A stretch of 64,000 nt of DNA from Scytonema millei VB511283 (lineage in GTDB: Bacteria > Cyanobacteriota > Cyanobacteriia > Cyanobacteriales > Chroococcidiopsidaceae), in NCBI RefSeq assembly GCF_000817735.3, contig NZ_JTJC03000005.1, positions 248,001 to 312,000 of the forward strand, given 5' to 3'. Under the pieces are notes generated by a model. The model was not told the DNA's origin, ran no database searches, and was given only the letters and a program-made list of their open reading frames with translations. Of this stretch, positions 27,005 to 36,650 are shown in pieces. The position numbers were made by a program, and so were the translations under genes. The stretch's first letter is position 1; the number at the start of each line of letters is the position of its first letter.

Positions 27005-29614
27005 ATGACCAATGACGATATAGACTGGTTGCGATTGCAGAAAGCCTTAGCTGTGGAGGCAGAAAAAGGCTTTGTAGACTTGGTAGGGAAACAATACCGC
27101 TTCAGCGAGTTTCTCTGTTTGAGTTTTGGCAAACCTCCTGCCACTTTATCTGTAGAAGAAAGACGTAGATGGCAGGAAATGGCAATGCAATTTGCCGAAT
27201 ACCATCAGATGACGCAGGAAGAGAGACAAAGCTTAGTTGCAGCAGCACGTAGATGCTTGCACCTATCGCAACAAGTCTCGGAACAGCAGCATTTATACGC
27301 TCTAGGAGACATAGAGGACAAGGAGACAAGGAGACAAGGAGGACAAGGAAGCAATTCTAGCCACCAGCCACCAGCCACTAGCCACTCATCCGACTTCCCA
27401 CTCTCCAGTACGGGCGTACAGATGTGCGCCCCTACCGACTCCCGCATCATTCAACCCAAAACATCAACGCTCGTTTCCACTAAATCTTCAGAGATAAATC
27501 AACGTCTTGCACCCAGTTTAGAGCAGCCTTTGACGAGGTTGCCGGAAATTGGTGCGAGAAGAGGTGAGATTTTAGCCAAGTTGGGACTGTATACAGTTAG
27601 GGATGTGTTACTTTACTATCCTCGCGATCATATTAACTACGCACGGCAGGTTAAGATTTGCGATTTAGAGGCAGGGGAAACAGCAACGCTAGTAGGAACG
27701 GTAAAAAAGTGCCAGTGCTTTACTAGTCCCCGTAATGCTAAATTATCCATTCTGGAAATTGTCCTGAAAGATAATACGGGTCAAATTCGCATCAACTACT
27801 TTTTCGCTGGCGGACGTTATTCTCATCGTGGCTGGCAAGAACAACAAAAGCGCAAATATCCACCTGGCGCAGTCGTCGCAGCGTCGGGATTGGTGAAAGA
27901 GAGTAAATACGGTCTGACGCTGGACAAACCAGCTCTGGAGGTGCTGGCACACCCAGGAGATACAATTGATTCATTAACTGTGGGTCGAGTTGTGCCAATT
28001 TACCCCTTGACGGAAGGTGTCGGGGCAGATATGGTGCGCAAGGCTGTCACTACCGCACTTCCATCCCTAGTTCATCTCAAAGATCCGTTACCAAAAGCTT
28101 TACGCGATTATTACGGATTTGTTGAGGTAAGAGAAGCGATCGCCAATATCCATTTTCCAGCTGATACCGACGCTTTAGAACTTGCCCGTCGTCGCCTGGT
28201 ATTTGACGAATTTTTCTATTTACAACTAGGTTTGCTGCAACGCCAATATAAAGCACGGCAAATTGCTAATAGTGCCGTTCTCTCGCCAAGCGGTCAATTG
28301 GTGGAAAAGTTTTATCAACTTTTACCTTTTAAACTCACTGGCGCGCAGCAAAGGGTGATTAATGACATTCTCAACGACTTAAAAAAATCCGTACCGATGA
28401 ATCGCCTGGTTCAGGGAGACGTGGGTTCGGGGAAAACGGTTGTTGCAGTGGTAGCAATTCTCGCCGCGATTCAATCAGGCTACCAAGGGGCGTTGATGGC
28501 TCCTACAGAGGTATTAGCAGAACAGCATTATCGCAAGTTAGTTGGTTGGTTTAATTTATTACATTTACCTGTAGAATTGCTGACGGGTTCGACTCCGGCG
28601 GCGAAACGAAGGCAAATTCACGCCCAACTAGAAACGGGAGAACTACCCCTGTTAGTGGGAACTCATGCCTTAATTCAAGATAAAGTCATTTTTCAACGTT
28701 TAGGATTAGTTGTAATTGACGAACAGCACCGATTTGGTGTCGGACAACGCGCTCGTTTGCAACAAAAGGGCGAGTCTCCCCACGTTTTGACGATGACAGC
28801 TACGCCGATTCCCCGTACTCTAGCATTAACCTTGCATGGGGATTTAGATGTGAGTCAAATTGATGAATTGCCCCCAGGTAGGCAAAAGATTCACACAACT
28901 GTATTGTCTAGTAAAGAGCGATCGCACGCTTATGAATTAATTCTGCGTGAAGTTGCTCAAGGCAGACAAGCTTACATTGTCTTGCCCTTAGTGGAAGAAT
29001 CGGAAAAGCTGGACTTAAAAGCAGCAGTCGATGAATTTCAAAAGTTGCAAGAAAGCATTTTTCCCCAGTTTCAAGTCGGATTGCTCCACGGTCGCATGTC
29101 GTCAGCCGATAAAGACGAGGTGATTAATTTATTTCGCGACAATCAAACGCAAATTCTCGTTTCTACCACTGTAATTGAAGTTGGTGTAGATGTTCCCAAC
29201 GCTACGGTAATGCTCATTGAAAATGCCGAGCGATTTGGTTTATCTCAGTTGCACCAGTTGCGGGGACGTGTCGGACGTGGTGCGGCGCAATCATTTTGTC
29301 TGTTAATGGGTAATCCTAAGAATGAAACTGCTCGTCAACGCCTAAAAGTATTAGAAGAATCTCAAGATGGATTTTTTATTGCTGAAGCAGATATGCGATT
29401 TCGCGGTCCTGGGGAAGTTTTGGGAATGCGTCAAGCTGGACTACCAGATTTTACCTTGGCAAGTTTAATTGACGACCAGGCAGTTTTAGAAATTGCGCGA
29501 GAAGCTGCTGAGAAGGTGATGGAAAAAGATCCAACTCTGCAACGCTGGAGTTTAATGCAAGCAGAATTAACCTATAGATATCAAAAATTGATGGGTGGGA
29601 CAATTTTAACTTAA
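27005..29614 (+). CDS. recG: ATP-dependent DNA helicase RecG with repeat insertion
   Basis: Junction-remodelling helicase. The wedge (OB) domain is seen in DPLPK-preceding segments and QIRINYFFAGGRY. The motor has Walker A GDVGSGKTVV, DEQHRFGVGQRARLQ (the RecG-specific DEQH box), TATPIPRTLALTL and the QLRGRVGRG motif VI. At 869 residues it exceeds the usual 690; most of the surplus is an N-terminal cyanobacterial extension. Residues about 102-147 (IEDKETRRQGGQGSN, HQPPATSHS, STGVQMCAPTDS) are encoded by intergenic-type repeats, including a 28-base palindrome at 27408-27435, without loss of frame. The start lies in ATGACCA repeats and is uncertain by a few codons. Confidence 0.95.
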   Translation: MTNDDIDWLRLQKALAVEAEKGFVDLVGKQYRFSEFLCLSFGKPPATLSVEERRRWQEMAMQFAEYHQMTQEERQSLVAAARRCLHLSQQVSEQQHLYALGDIEDKETRRQGGQGSNSSHQPPATSHSSDFPLSSTGVQMCAPTDSRIIQPKTSTLVSTKSSEINQRLAPSLEQPLTRLPEIGARRGEILAKLGLYTVRDVLLYYPRDHINYARQVKICDLEAGETATLVGTVKKCQCFTSPRNAKLSILEIVLKDNTGQIRINYFFAGGRYSHRGWQEQQKRKYPPGAVVAASGLVKESKYGLTLDKPALEVLAHPGDTIDSLTVGRVVPIYPLTEGVGADMVRKAVTTALPSLVHLKDPLPKALRDYYGFVEVREAIANIHFPADTDALELARRRLVFDEFFYLQLGLLQRQYKARQIANSAVLSPSGQLVEKFYQLLPFKLTGAQQRVINDILNDLKKSVPMNRLVQGDVGSGKTVVAVVAILAAIQSGYQGALMAPTEVLAEQHYRKLVGWFNLLHLPVELLTGSTPAAKRRQIHAQLETGELPLLVGTHALIQDKVIFQRLGLVVIDEQHRFGVGQRARLQQKGESPHVLTMTATPIPRTLALTLHGDLDVSQIDELPPGRQKIHTTVLSSKERSHAYELILREVAQGRQAYIVLPLVEESEKLDLKAAVDEFQKLQESIFPQFQVGLLHGRMSSADKDEVINLFRDNQTQILVSTTVIEVGVDVPNATVMLIENAERFGLSQLHQLRGRVGRGAAQSFCLLMGNPKNETARQRLKVLEESQDGFFIAEADMRFRGPGEVLGMRQAGLPDFTLASLIDDQAVLEIAREAAEKVMEKDPTLQRWSLMQAELTYRYQKLMGGTILT
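27408..27435. repeat. Palindrome inside recG, GTAGGGGCGCAC family
   Basis: GTACGGGCGTAC, four-base centre, GTGCGCCCCTAC: imperfect arms of the same family as the chlH element. It is read here as TGVQMCAPT, in another phase and orientation than in chlH. Confidence 0.8.
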
Positions 29615-29658
29615 AGTTAGAAACTATAACATTTTAGTACGTAATCAATTCTCTTTTT

Positions 29659-29739
29659 ATCAGATGTTGGCAGGAAGAAGCTCTGGTGCTGATTTTGCGT
29701 CAGTTACCGCGCCGAGTTAAAGCCGTTGCCAAATCTTAA
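29659..29739 (+). pseudogene. Possible DUF4351 fragment
   Basis: A short frame reads WQEEALVLILRQLPRRVKAV before a stop. It resembles the start of the DUF4351 domain (QEEALxLILRQLxRR) that ends many cyanobacterial PD-(D/E)XK transposase-like proteins. No upstream remainder of such a gene is present. It overlaps the 3' end of the WD40 gene on the other strand. Weak evidence. Confidence 0.35.
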
Positions 29740-31096
29740 TCGTCATATCCCGACTGCAACTCGCGAGTACGTTCCCTTGTGGATTGAAAGCAACTCCATT
29801 CACCCAGTCGGTATGTCCCTGAAGCGCACATAACTGCTTTCCCGTACTGGGATACCACAACTTAATTGTATTATCTCCCCTGCTAGCTAAAGTCTGCCCG
29901 TCGGGACTGAATACTACAAATCCTACATAGCTGTGATGCCACGTCACGGCAGAAAAAGGTTTAGCCGTACCCAATCGCCATAATTTAATTGTCTTGTCAT
30001 AACTAGCACTGGTTAAAAACTGCCCGTCAGGACTGTAGGAAATTGAATTGACCCAACTCGAATGTCCTTTGAGGACGTGCAGCAGTTGTTCCATGCCTAA
30101 ATGCCAAATTTCAATGGTTTTATTACAACTACCAATCGCTAAAGTTTGCCCGTCAGGACTGAAAGCAACAGAATAGGCTGAGTTTGCTTGACCGACACGG
30201 GTATCTAATCTTTGTCCTGTAGTTAAGTCCCAAAAGTGGATTGTCTTGTTTTTACCATGACTAGCCAGCTTTGTCCCATCAGGCGCGATCGCCACCGACC
30301 AAACTGGATCGGCATGTCCGATTAACGTATTTACCAATTCTCCCGTATCTAGCCGCCAAATCTTAATCGTGCAATCGTCGCTGCTGCTAATTAACCATTT
30401 GCCATCGGGACTGATAGCAATAGATCGTACCCATGCTGTATGTCCGATCGAAGTTTTTAATAATTTTCCCGTTGCTAAATCCCAAATTTTAATTGTTGTA
30501 TCCGCACTAGCACTAACTAGAGTTTGTCCGCCTGGACTCATCGCCACGGCAAATACCCAGTTCGTATGTCCGATGAGGGTGTTGACGCATTTCCAGCGAG
30601 TATGAGGTGATGCTGTAGGCGATGGCTTAGGTGTTTTGGGTTTTGGTTCCAGTTCTAAAGCAATTTGAAAATCAGAGTCTGCCCGATGTTTGTCTCCCAA
30701 TCGAGAACAAGCAAGTCCGCGATATTTGTACGCAGCCGCAAAGTTAGGTTGGAGGCGAATCGCTTGCGTAAAGTCCTCGATCGCCACGATATATCTACCT
30801 CGTCTCGCGTTCTCCATCCCTCGCTTAAAATAAGTCTCGGCGCAAGATTTGGAGGTTGAGAAAGTCCCTGTAGCCGCAGCTACCCTACTTCCGTGTGGCT
30901 GCTGCCATTTGAGTTGCTGGTACGCCTCGTTAATTTTTTTGATTTCTTCTTCGGCTTGCTGCTTTAATTGGGAGCGATCGGGAAATAAATCGGGATGCCA
31001 AGTTTTCGCCAAGGTACGGTAGGCGTGCTTCACCTCAGCAGCAGTTGCACCAGGTTTTAGTCCCAGGATTTTGTAATAGGTTTCGACTTGACTCAT
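29717..31096 (-). CDS. J-domain, TPR and WD40-repeat fusion protein
   Basis: A 459-residue protein with three modules. Residues 4-65 are a DnaJ domain (YYKILGLKPGATAAEVKHAYR and the HPD tripeptide in TWHPDLFPD) able to stimulate DnaK. Residues about 85-150 hold a TPR pair (AETYFKRGMENARRGRYIVAIEDFTQAI, FAAAYKYRGLACSRLGD). From about 168 to the end are seven WD40 repeats, each ending in KIW or KLW, a full propeller. It probably delivers DnaK to a propeller-bound client. The gene is divergent from tocopherol cyclase; no further operon partners. Confidence 0.9.
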   Translation of the reverse strand: MSQVETYYKILGLKPGATAAEVKHAYRTLAKTWHPDLFPDRSQLKQQAEEEIKKINEAYQQLKWQQPHGSRVAAATGTFSTSKSCAETYFKRGMENARRGRYIVAIEDFTQAIRLQPNFAAAYKYRGLACSRLGDKHRADSDFQIALELEPKPKTPKPSPTASPHTRWKCVNTLIGHTNWVFAVAMSPGGQTLVSASADTTIKIWDLATGKLLKTSIGHTAWVRSIAISPDGKWLISSSDDCTIKIWRLDTGELVNTLIGHADPVWSVAIAPDGTKLASHGKNKTIHFWDLTTGQRLDTRVGQANSAYSVAFSPDGQTLAIGSCNKTIEIWHLGMEQLLHVLKGHSSWVNSISYSPDGQFLTSASYDKTIKLWRLGTAKPFSAVTWHHSYVGFVVFSPDGQTLASRGDNTIKLWYPSTGKQLCALQGHTDWVNGVAFNPQGNVLASCSRDMTIKIWQRL

Positions 31097-31127
31097 CTCA
31101 ATGGCGATAACTTACTTGCGTCAATAG

Positions 31128-32261
<1,134 letters not shown>

Positions 32262-32460
32262 GGAGTGAGGAGTGAGGAGTGAGGAGTGAGGGAGACAAGG
32301 GGGACAAGGGAGAGAAGAGAGCTGAGGGAGCTGAGGGAGCAAGACAATTCAAAATTCCCCACACCCCACACCCTATTTACTACTAGTTACCAGCCACCAG
32401 TCACTCACCCGACTTTTGACTTTTGACTTTTGACTTTTGACTTCTGACTTCTGACTTCTG
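32262..32460. repeat. STRR arrays: GAGGAGT, GAGCTGAGG and TTTTGAC units
   Basis: Purine-rich units GAGGAGTGA right after the cyclase stop, then AGCTGAGGG, CACCAGTCACT, and TTTTGAC/TTCTGAC heptamers (32411-32460) that run into the tRNA promoter. Confidence 0.75.
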
Positions 32461-32470
32461 ATGCTATGAT
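32442..32470 (+). promoter_or_regulatory. Candidate promoter of tRNA-Arg
   Basis: TATGAT at 32465-32470 stands 11 bases before the mature tRNA 5' end. Upstream, TTCTGA (32442-32447, 17-base spacer) or TCTGAC (32443-32448, 16-base spacer) in the TTCTGAC repeat could serve as the -35 box. Confidence 0.5.
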
Positions 32471-32481
32471 CGCAAAGGATT

Positions 32482-32832
32482 GGGGCTGTAGCTCAGTTGG
32501 ATAGAGCGAGCGCCTCCTGAACTATCGGGCATCATAGGGGAAACTCTATGTATGAATGCGATCGAAGTCGGTGAACCCTAAAAAGTTAGCAGACTGACCG
32601 CAATGTTTGCACTTCATGGGAATACCGAGCCAAGCTAAAGTAAAGTGAATAGCAAGTTTTGAGTATCTATTAGAACTTAAAACTTAAAACTCAGGAAGAC
32701 TTTGGAAGGTGTAGAGACTAGGTGGTCGCCACCTACGGGCTAAAAGCCTATGGTGAAGGTATAGTCCAGAGAGTGGGGAAACTCACACAAATCTGAAGCG
32801 CTAGGTCGCGCGTTCGAGACGCGCCAGTCCCG
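32482..32832 (+). tRNA. trnR-CCU: tRNA-Arg(CCU) interrupted by a group I intron
   Basis: Exon 1 is 32482-32518 and exon 2 is 32796-32832. Joined, they give a complete cloverleaf: acceptor GGGGCTG with CAGTCCC (one G-U pair), D stem GCTC/GAGC, anticodon stem AGCGC/GCGCT with loop CUCCUAA and anticodon CCU, T stem GCGCG/CGCGC with TTCGAGA loop, and discriminator G. No CCA is encoded. The intron lies between U36 and A37, just 3' of the anticodon. The tRNA reads AGG codons. The gene is otherwise intact and preceded by a plausible promoter. Confidence 0.95.
32519..32795 (+). ncRNA. Group I intron (IC3-like) in tRNA-Arg
   Basis: A 277-base intron follows U36 at the 5' splice site and ends in G (omega G). 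Conserved core elements are visible: Q-type AATACCGAGCCAAGC (32621-32635), R-type GTAGAGACTAGG (32711-32722) and S-type AAGGTATAGTCC (32756-32767). P7 pairs GACTA (32716-32720) with TAGTC (32762-32766), and P8 is AGGTGG/CCACCT. A hairpin GAGT...ACTC near the end is probably P9. No homing endonuclease frame is present. Related self-splicing introns are known in bacterial tRNA-Arg(CCU), tRNA-Leu(UAA) and tRNA-Ile(CAU). Confidence 0.93.
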
Positions 32833-32943
32833 TCGTCAAAATTCAAGCCTTACAGCTATGTCAGCAGGGAAAGCTGTTTGCCTTAATGACAAACGCTCGA
32901 CGCTTGTAACCGCGAATTGTTCAAAGTGCCATAACTCACAAAA

Positions 32944-33498
32944 CTAGCTAATATAAGTGTTTTCATACCTAGCAACAGATGTATGATTGAGTAGGAATAA
33001 AGCCGCTTTTTCCTGCGTTGCTTCGGATAAATGAATTTGTTGCAGCGTCACTAGTCCTTCTTTGACAAAGGAATCTCTCACCACAGCATTTTCGCCACCA
33101 TTAAAGGAAGTTTCATAAAAAACTTCTTTAATCCCAGCTGAAATAATTAACTTTAAACAAGATAAACAAGGTTCTAGGGTGACATAAATACTCGCCCCAT
33201 CAGTAGATGTACCGTGTTTGGCAGCTTGGGCGATCGCATTTGCCTCTGCGTGTACAGCCCGCGATGGTAAGCTCTTACTAGCGTCACAACTGCTCAACCC
33301 TGGATAGCAGAATCCTTGAGCAGTGCAATGAGCCGAACCAGACGGCGAACCGTTATAACCTGTTGCTACAACCTGCTTGTTTTTAACAATTACCGCGCCA
33401 ACTGGAAAAGCAAGGCAAGTTGAACGAGTAGCTGCTAGTTTAGCCAACATTAAAAAGTACTCATTCCACGTTGGTCTTTGGTCATCGCTAGCTGTCAT
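32944..33498 (-). CDS. dCMP/cytidine deaminase
   Basis: A 184-residue zinc deaminase of the dCMP type. The zinc site is complete: HAEANAIAQAA (His ligand plus catalytic Glu) and PCLSCLKLI (two Cys ligands). TYNGSPSG-like ATGYNGSPSG and an inserted cysteine-containing segment (FCYPGLSSCDASKS) are also dCMP-deaminase features. It converts dCMP to dUMP. The ATG overlaps the stop of the upstream thymidylate-synthase fusion by ATGA, which implies translational coupling and a joint route from dCMP to dTMP. The C-terminal 20 residues are variable. Confidence 0.92.
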   Translation of the reverse strand: MTASDDQRPTWNEYFLMLAKLAATRSTCLAFPVGAVIVKNKQVVATGYNGSPSGSAHCTAQGFCYPGLSSCDASKSLPSRAVHAEANAIAQAAKHGTSTDGASIYVTLEPCLSCLKLIISAGIKEVFYETSFNGGENAVVRDSFVKEGLVTLQQIHLSEATQEKAALFLLNHTSVARYENTYIS

Positions 33499-35000
33499 TT
33501 TCCGTCCTGGTTATATAACTTACCTGTTTTCAAACACTCAGATGCCTTTTGCAACTCCATCCCTAAATATCCAGCATGATCTGGACGAATAGAAGGAGAA
33601 GCAGCACAAATTTCTCTTAATAGCTTTAAGGGATTTTTCCCAGAATAGCAAGCAACAACCTCACCGCTACCAGGTGTGGTTTGGGTAACAACTATCTCAC
33701 CGTCTGTAACTTCAATTAGAAAGTTTCCACATGGATCGTTGTAGTCTAATTGTTTAGAAATTACCGCATACTGCTGCTTAATCAGTTGGTCTACATTTTC
33801 CCAAGTATCGTCATATATATGGGCTGATTGGCTAATTGTAATTAGCGGTCCCATACGTAAATCGTAACTAGAACGAGCGGCAATTTCATCTCGAATATGC
33901 TGTTGTAACGCTCTCAATCCCATAGCGTTTGCAGCCCATGCAGAAAACATATCGTTACTGCGTAACGTCGCTGTTAATGATATTTCTTGCTCGACAACTC
34001 TCACCCAAATATGATTTAAACACGGGCTACCACCTTTTTCATGGTCTTTCACATCCCACAGTGTCATGACGGCACTAGCAGCATCGATCTCTCCGATCAG
34101 CTTTTGAATCACCTGCTCGACTTGATCCCGACCAAAATGCGATCGCAATCTTTGACCGTAAGTATATTTCACCCCTTCTCTATAGGGCTGGTCGTCTAAA
34201 ATCTGCGAGAGATATTCTTGAATGAAAGCGCGATCGCATGGTAAGTAATTTGGTTCGGGAAAATAGAAACCCTCTGGTTCGTCAGTGACAATTGCCATCA
34301 GATCGATTAATTCCTGCCATTGTCCATCGTAGCCAGTCGGTCGAATTGTGCCTGTCGTTTTGATTCGGTGAATAATTTTCACCCAAGTTTCAGCAATTGT
34401 TTTTCCTTCAATTCGATGTCCGTAACGAGTCCCGGGTAAAACTGTAGGAACTACACTCCCTATAGGAAATTCTATAGGCACACCCCAAGGCTGTATTTCT
34501 TGTTGTTGAGTCACAGCAACAAAATTGCGCGTCTGCTCAACTGCTTCAGTAATAGAAAACACTTCCTTAACTACAAGATTTTGCCGTAACTGTTCCAATG
34601 CAAGAGCATCGACTTCCATATCGATATACCCAGGAATGGAGGAACAAATCACCCAGCAGTGCTTTCCCGTATCGCTTGACCCTGCGGCAAAGCCATGCTC
34701 GAAAAAATCTAACAAGCACTTCGTACCCCCTGAGTTTCTATCTTCTTTAGTCGCGTTGAGAACGACTAAGAAACAAACGTGAGGATTGGCGAGTAAATTG
34801 CGGATCAGCAAGTTAATTCCCCGCGTTGGCGAGTATAACTGTCCGATGACTGCATATTCGCTCTCTTGCAAATGCTTGGCGATCGCCTGTTTGACAGTCC
34901 AACCAGTCACTACTGCAACTTGTCCAGAGCCATATAATAGCTGGTTTGGTTTATGCGAAGGTCGGTAATGGTACTGTTTTGAGGAATTGGTGACTGTCAC
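33495..35000 (-). CDS. MtrA-like / thymidylate synthase-like / DUF4346 fusion protein
   Basis: Begins best at GTG 35000 (VTVTNSSKQYHY); the longer frame upstream is encoded by repeat, including an inverted-repeat element. About 501 residues in three parts. An N-terminal part resembles MtrA, a cobamide-binding subunit of the tetrahydromethanopterin methyltransferase (KPNQLLYGSGQVAVVTGWTV, PTRGINLLIRNLLANPHVCF). The middle is ThyA-like: GSPCLNHIWVRV with the nucleophile Cys, LRSNDMFSAWAANAMGL (dUMP phosphate Arg, Asp and Asn) and SAHIYDDTWEN (His and Tyr). The end (CGNFLIEVTDGEIVV onward) is DUF4346. Key ThyA residues are present, so dUMP methylation is plausible. The MtrA relation suggests an archaeal-type ancestry and possibly a different one-carbon carrier. 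The function of the accessory parts is unknown. Confidence 0.85.
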   Translation of the reverse strand: MTVTNSSKQYHYRPSHKPNQLLYGSGQVAVVTGWTVKQAIAKHLQESEYAVIGQLYSPTRGINLLIRNLLANPHVCFLVVLNATKEDRNSGGTKCLLDFFEHGFAAGSSDTGKHCWVICSSIPGYIDMEVDALALEQLRQNLVVKEVFSITEAVEQTRNFVAVTQQQEIQPWGVPIEFPIGSVVPTVLPGTRYGHRIEGKTIAETWVKIIHRIKTTGTIRPTGYDGQWQELIDLMAIVTDEPEGFYFPEPNYLPCDRAFIQEYLSQILDDQPYREGVKYTYGQRLRSHFGRDQVEQVIQKLIGEIDAASAVMTLWDVKDHEKGGSPCLNHIWVRVVEQEISLTATLRSNDMFSAWAANAMGLRALQQHIRDEIAARSSYDLRMGPLITISQSAHIYDDTWENVDQLIKQQYAVISKQLDYNDPCGNFLIEVTDGEIVVTQTTPGSGEVVACYSGKNPLKLLREICAASPSIRPDHAGYLGMELQKASECLKTGKLYNQDGK

Positions 35001-35220
35001 GGGCTTAATTAGGGAGTAGGGAGTCGGGAGTCGGGAGTAGGAGAGTGGGAGTCGTAGGGGCGGGTTTAGCAAAAAACTCACGCTTACGTCAATCAATCCT
35101 TGCTCAAAACCCGCCCGTACAGGGGAGTCGGGAGTCGGGCGACGAGGAAGCAATTCTGGTTCCACTAGTCACTAGCCACCAGTCACTTACCCGACTCCAC
35201 GTTCGCGCGCTCTCTGTTCG
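35001..35220. repeat. STRR arrays around inverted-repeat element copy 3
   Basis: GGGAGTC heptamers flank a 67-base inverted-repeat element (35054-35120, GTAGGGGCGGGTTT ... AAACCCGCCCGTAC). CACTAGCCACCAGTC repeats follow. The stretch is the 5' side of the thymidylate synthase fusion and is open in that frame without coding meaning. Confidence 0.75.
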
Positions 35221-35311
35221 GCAACTCTTGTAGAATACCTAAACCTGAAACAAAATGGCTAGTGACTCGCATCTTTTGCGGCAGAGAATCATTAATATTT
35301 AATTTTTGTAA

Positions 35312-35623
35312 TTAGATTTGCCAAATTTTAATTGTTCGATCTGTGCTGCCGCTGACGAGCGTTCGTCCGTCGGGAATGATGGTAATGGAAGTAACGCGAT
35401 CGCGATGTTCTATGAGATTGTGGCGTACAGTTCCAATTTCTAATCGATCTTTATGTTTCAGATGGGCGATCGCTTGGAGGTTTTTTTCAAGATGCTTGAC
35501 TGTTATACCCATATGTGTATCTCCTTCTACTCCTAATCCTGCTAGTAGCCGAATGCTGGTTTGCTCGTACTTTTTCAGAGTGTCAGATGCACTCTTATGA
35601 ACCGCTTCGACGATCGCATCCAT
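35312..35623 (-). pseudogene. Chimeric remnant: MOSC-domain start fused to a WD40 end
   Basis: A 103-residue frame. Residues 1-45 (MDAIVEAVHKSASDTLKKYE, SIRLLAGLGVEGDTHMGITVKH) match the N-terminus of MOSC-domain proteins. The frame then changes to a terminal WD40 repeat (IEHRDRVTSITIIPDGRTLV, STDRTIKIWQI). No MOSC core (cysteine-containing sulfur-carrier site) and no WD40 propeller remain. It looks like the product of a deletion joining two genes. It may still be transcribed, but a function is unlikely. Confidence 0.65.
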
Positions 35624-35650
35624 TATGTGGCAATACGGTTCAGATAAGAC

Positions 35651-35718
35651 GATCCCCCCAACCCCCCTTGAGAAAGGGGGCATTATTCCCACCTTATTAA
35701 GGGGAGCTAGGGGGGATC
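35651..35718. repeat. Inverted-repeat element, GATCCCCC family (copy 1)
   Basis: A 68-base unit bounded by GATCCCCCC and GGGGGGATC, with internal CCCCCCTTGAGAAAGGGGG and TTAAGGGGAGCTAG. Two related units are at 45235-45299 and 54152-54287. The element spans the original start region of the chimeric remnant. Confidence 0.8.
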
Positions 35719-35911
35719 TTTGAGGATCTAATACTTTTAACTGAACTGTATTGCATTATGTGGTGTTTTTATAACTAGCAAGATCGTATACTACGAGATC
35801 GCTAAGATGGGCAATCCCCTCTTACGTTAGCAAGAGTATAGAGCAAGATCGTTCAAGACTGAATTGCTCTCGCTACTTAAACTAGGACTGTAGCGGATTC
35901 GAGAACGGTCA

Positions 35912-36565
35912 ATGCAGGAGTTTTTGAAAGGCATATATCGCGCCTTGGGGGTGGGAGTTGGTTATTTCCCCGTGGCGATGAGTTTTGGGGCGTTGGCAAC
36001 TGGAGTAGGTGTATCCACATCAGCGGCGGTTACGATGTCTATTTGGGTTTATGCTGGTGCTGCCCAATTTGCCGCTTTGGAAGGAGTCAAGCAAGATCTC
36101 TTTTGGATGAGTATCGTGCTGACGATGCTGCTGATTAATTTGCGCCATATTCCGATGAGTCTGGCTAGCGATCGCATTTTTAACTCTTTTGGGCTGGGAC
36201 AGCGATTATTCCTCGCTCACGGACTCACAGATGAAGCTTTTGCTTTAGATATTACTAGCAAACCGCGATCGCATTTCTATTATTTCGGCATCCATACTCT
36301 ATGTTGGTTAAGTTGGATTTCTGGGACTTGGTTGGGATGTCAAATCGGGGCAAAGTTACCCGTACAGTGGTTGAGTTTTGCTTTGCCGAGTTTGTTTATC
36401 TGTCTTTTGGTTGATAGTCTTGGCGATCGTCTCGGTAGAGAGTGGTTGGTAGTGGCGATCGGTATTGGTTTGGTACTGATAACTCAAAGTTGGGGAACTT
36501 GGGGTTTTTTACTGTCAATTTTCGGGGTGACTTGCGTGGCTGTGGTGTTGCGAGAAAAGATTTAA
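35912..36565 (+). CDS. azlC: AzlC-family branched-chain amino acid exporter, large subunit
   Basis: A 217-residue polytopic membrane protein of the AzlC/YgaZ family. It starts with GIYRALGVGVGYFPVAMSFGALA, followed by SIWVYAGAAQFAALEGVKQ and NLRHIPMSLASDRIF, the core of the family. With AzlD it exports branched-chain amino acids. Membrane segments fill most of the chain (about 14-34, 45-60, 70-90, 125-150, 155-175, 190-210). The ATG has no strong ribosome site. azlD follows 85 bases downstream, separated by repeats. Confidence 0.9.
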   Translation: MQEFLKGIYRALGVGVGYFPVAMSFGALATGVGVSTSAAVTMSIWVYAGAAQFAALEGVKQDLFWMSIVLTMLLINLRHIPMSLASDRIFNSFGLGQRLFLAHGLTDEAFALDITSKPRSHFYYFGIHTLCWLSWISGTWLGCQIGAKLPVQWLSFALPSLFICLLVDSLGDRLGREWLVVAIGIGLVLITQSWGTWGFLLSIFGVTCVAVVLREKI

Positions 36566-36650
36566 ACGCAGATAGGAACGCAGATAAACGCGGATGAACG
36601 CGGATAAGAAATTATCTTTTTGATAACTGACAACTGACAACTGATAACTG

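Noticed and set aside
32833-32943. A second tRNA or small RNA after tRNA-Arg
   Set aside because: No cloverleaf can be drawn and only a weak hairpin (CAGCT...AGCTG) is present.
35001-35165. N-terminal extension of the thymidylate-synthase fusion
   Set aside because: Composed of GGGAGTC repeats and an inverted-repeat element read in frame; the GTG at 35000 with a normal N-terminus is a better start.
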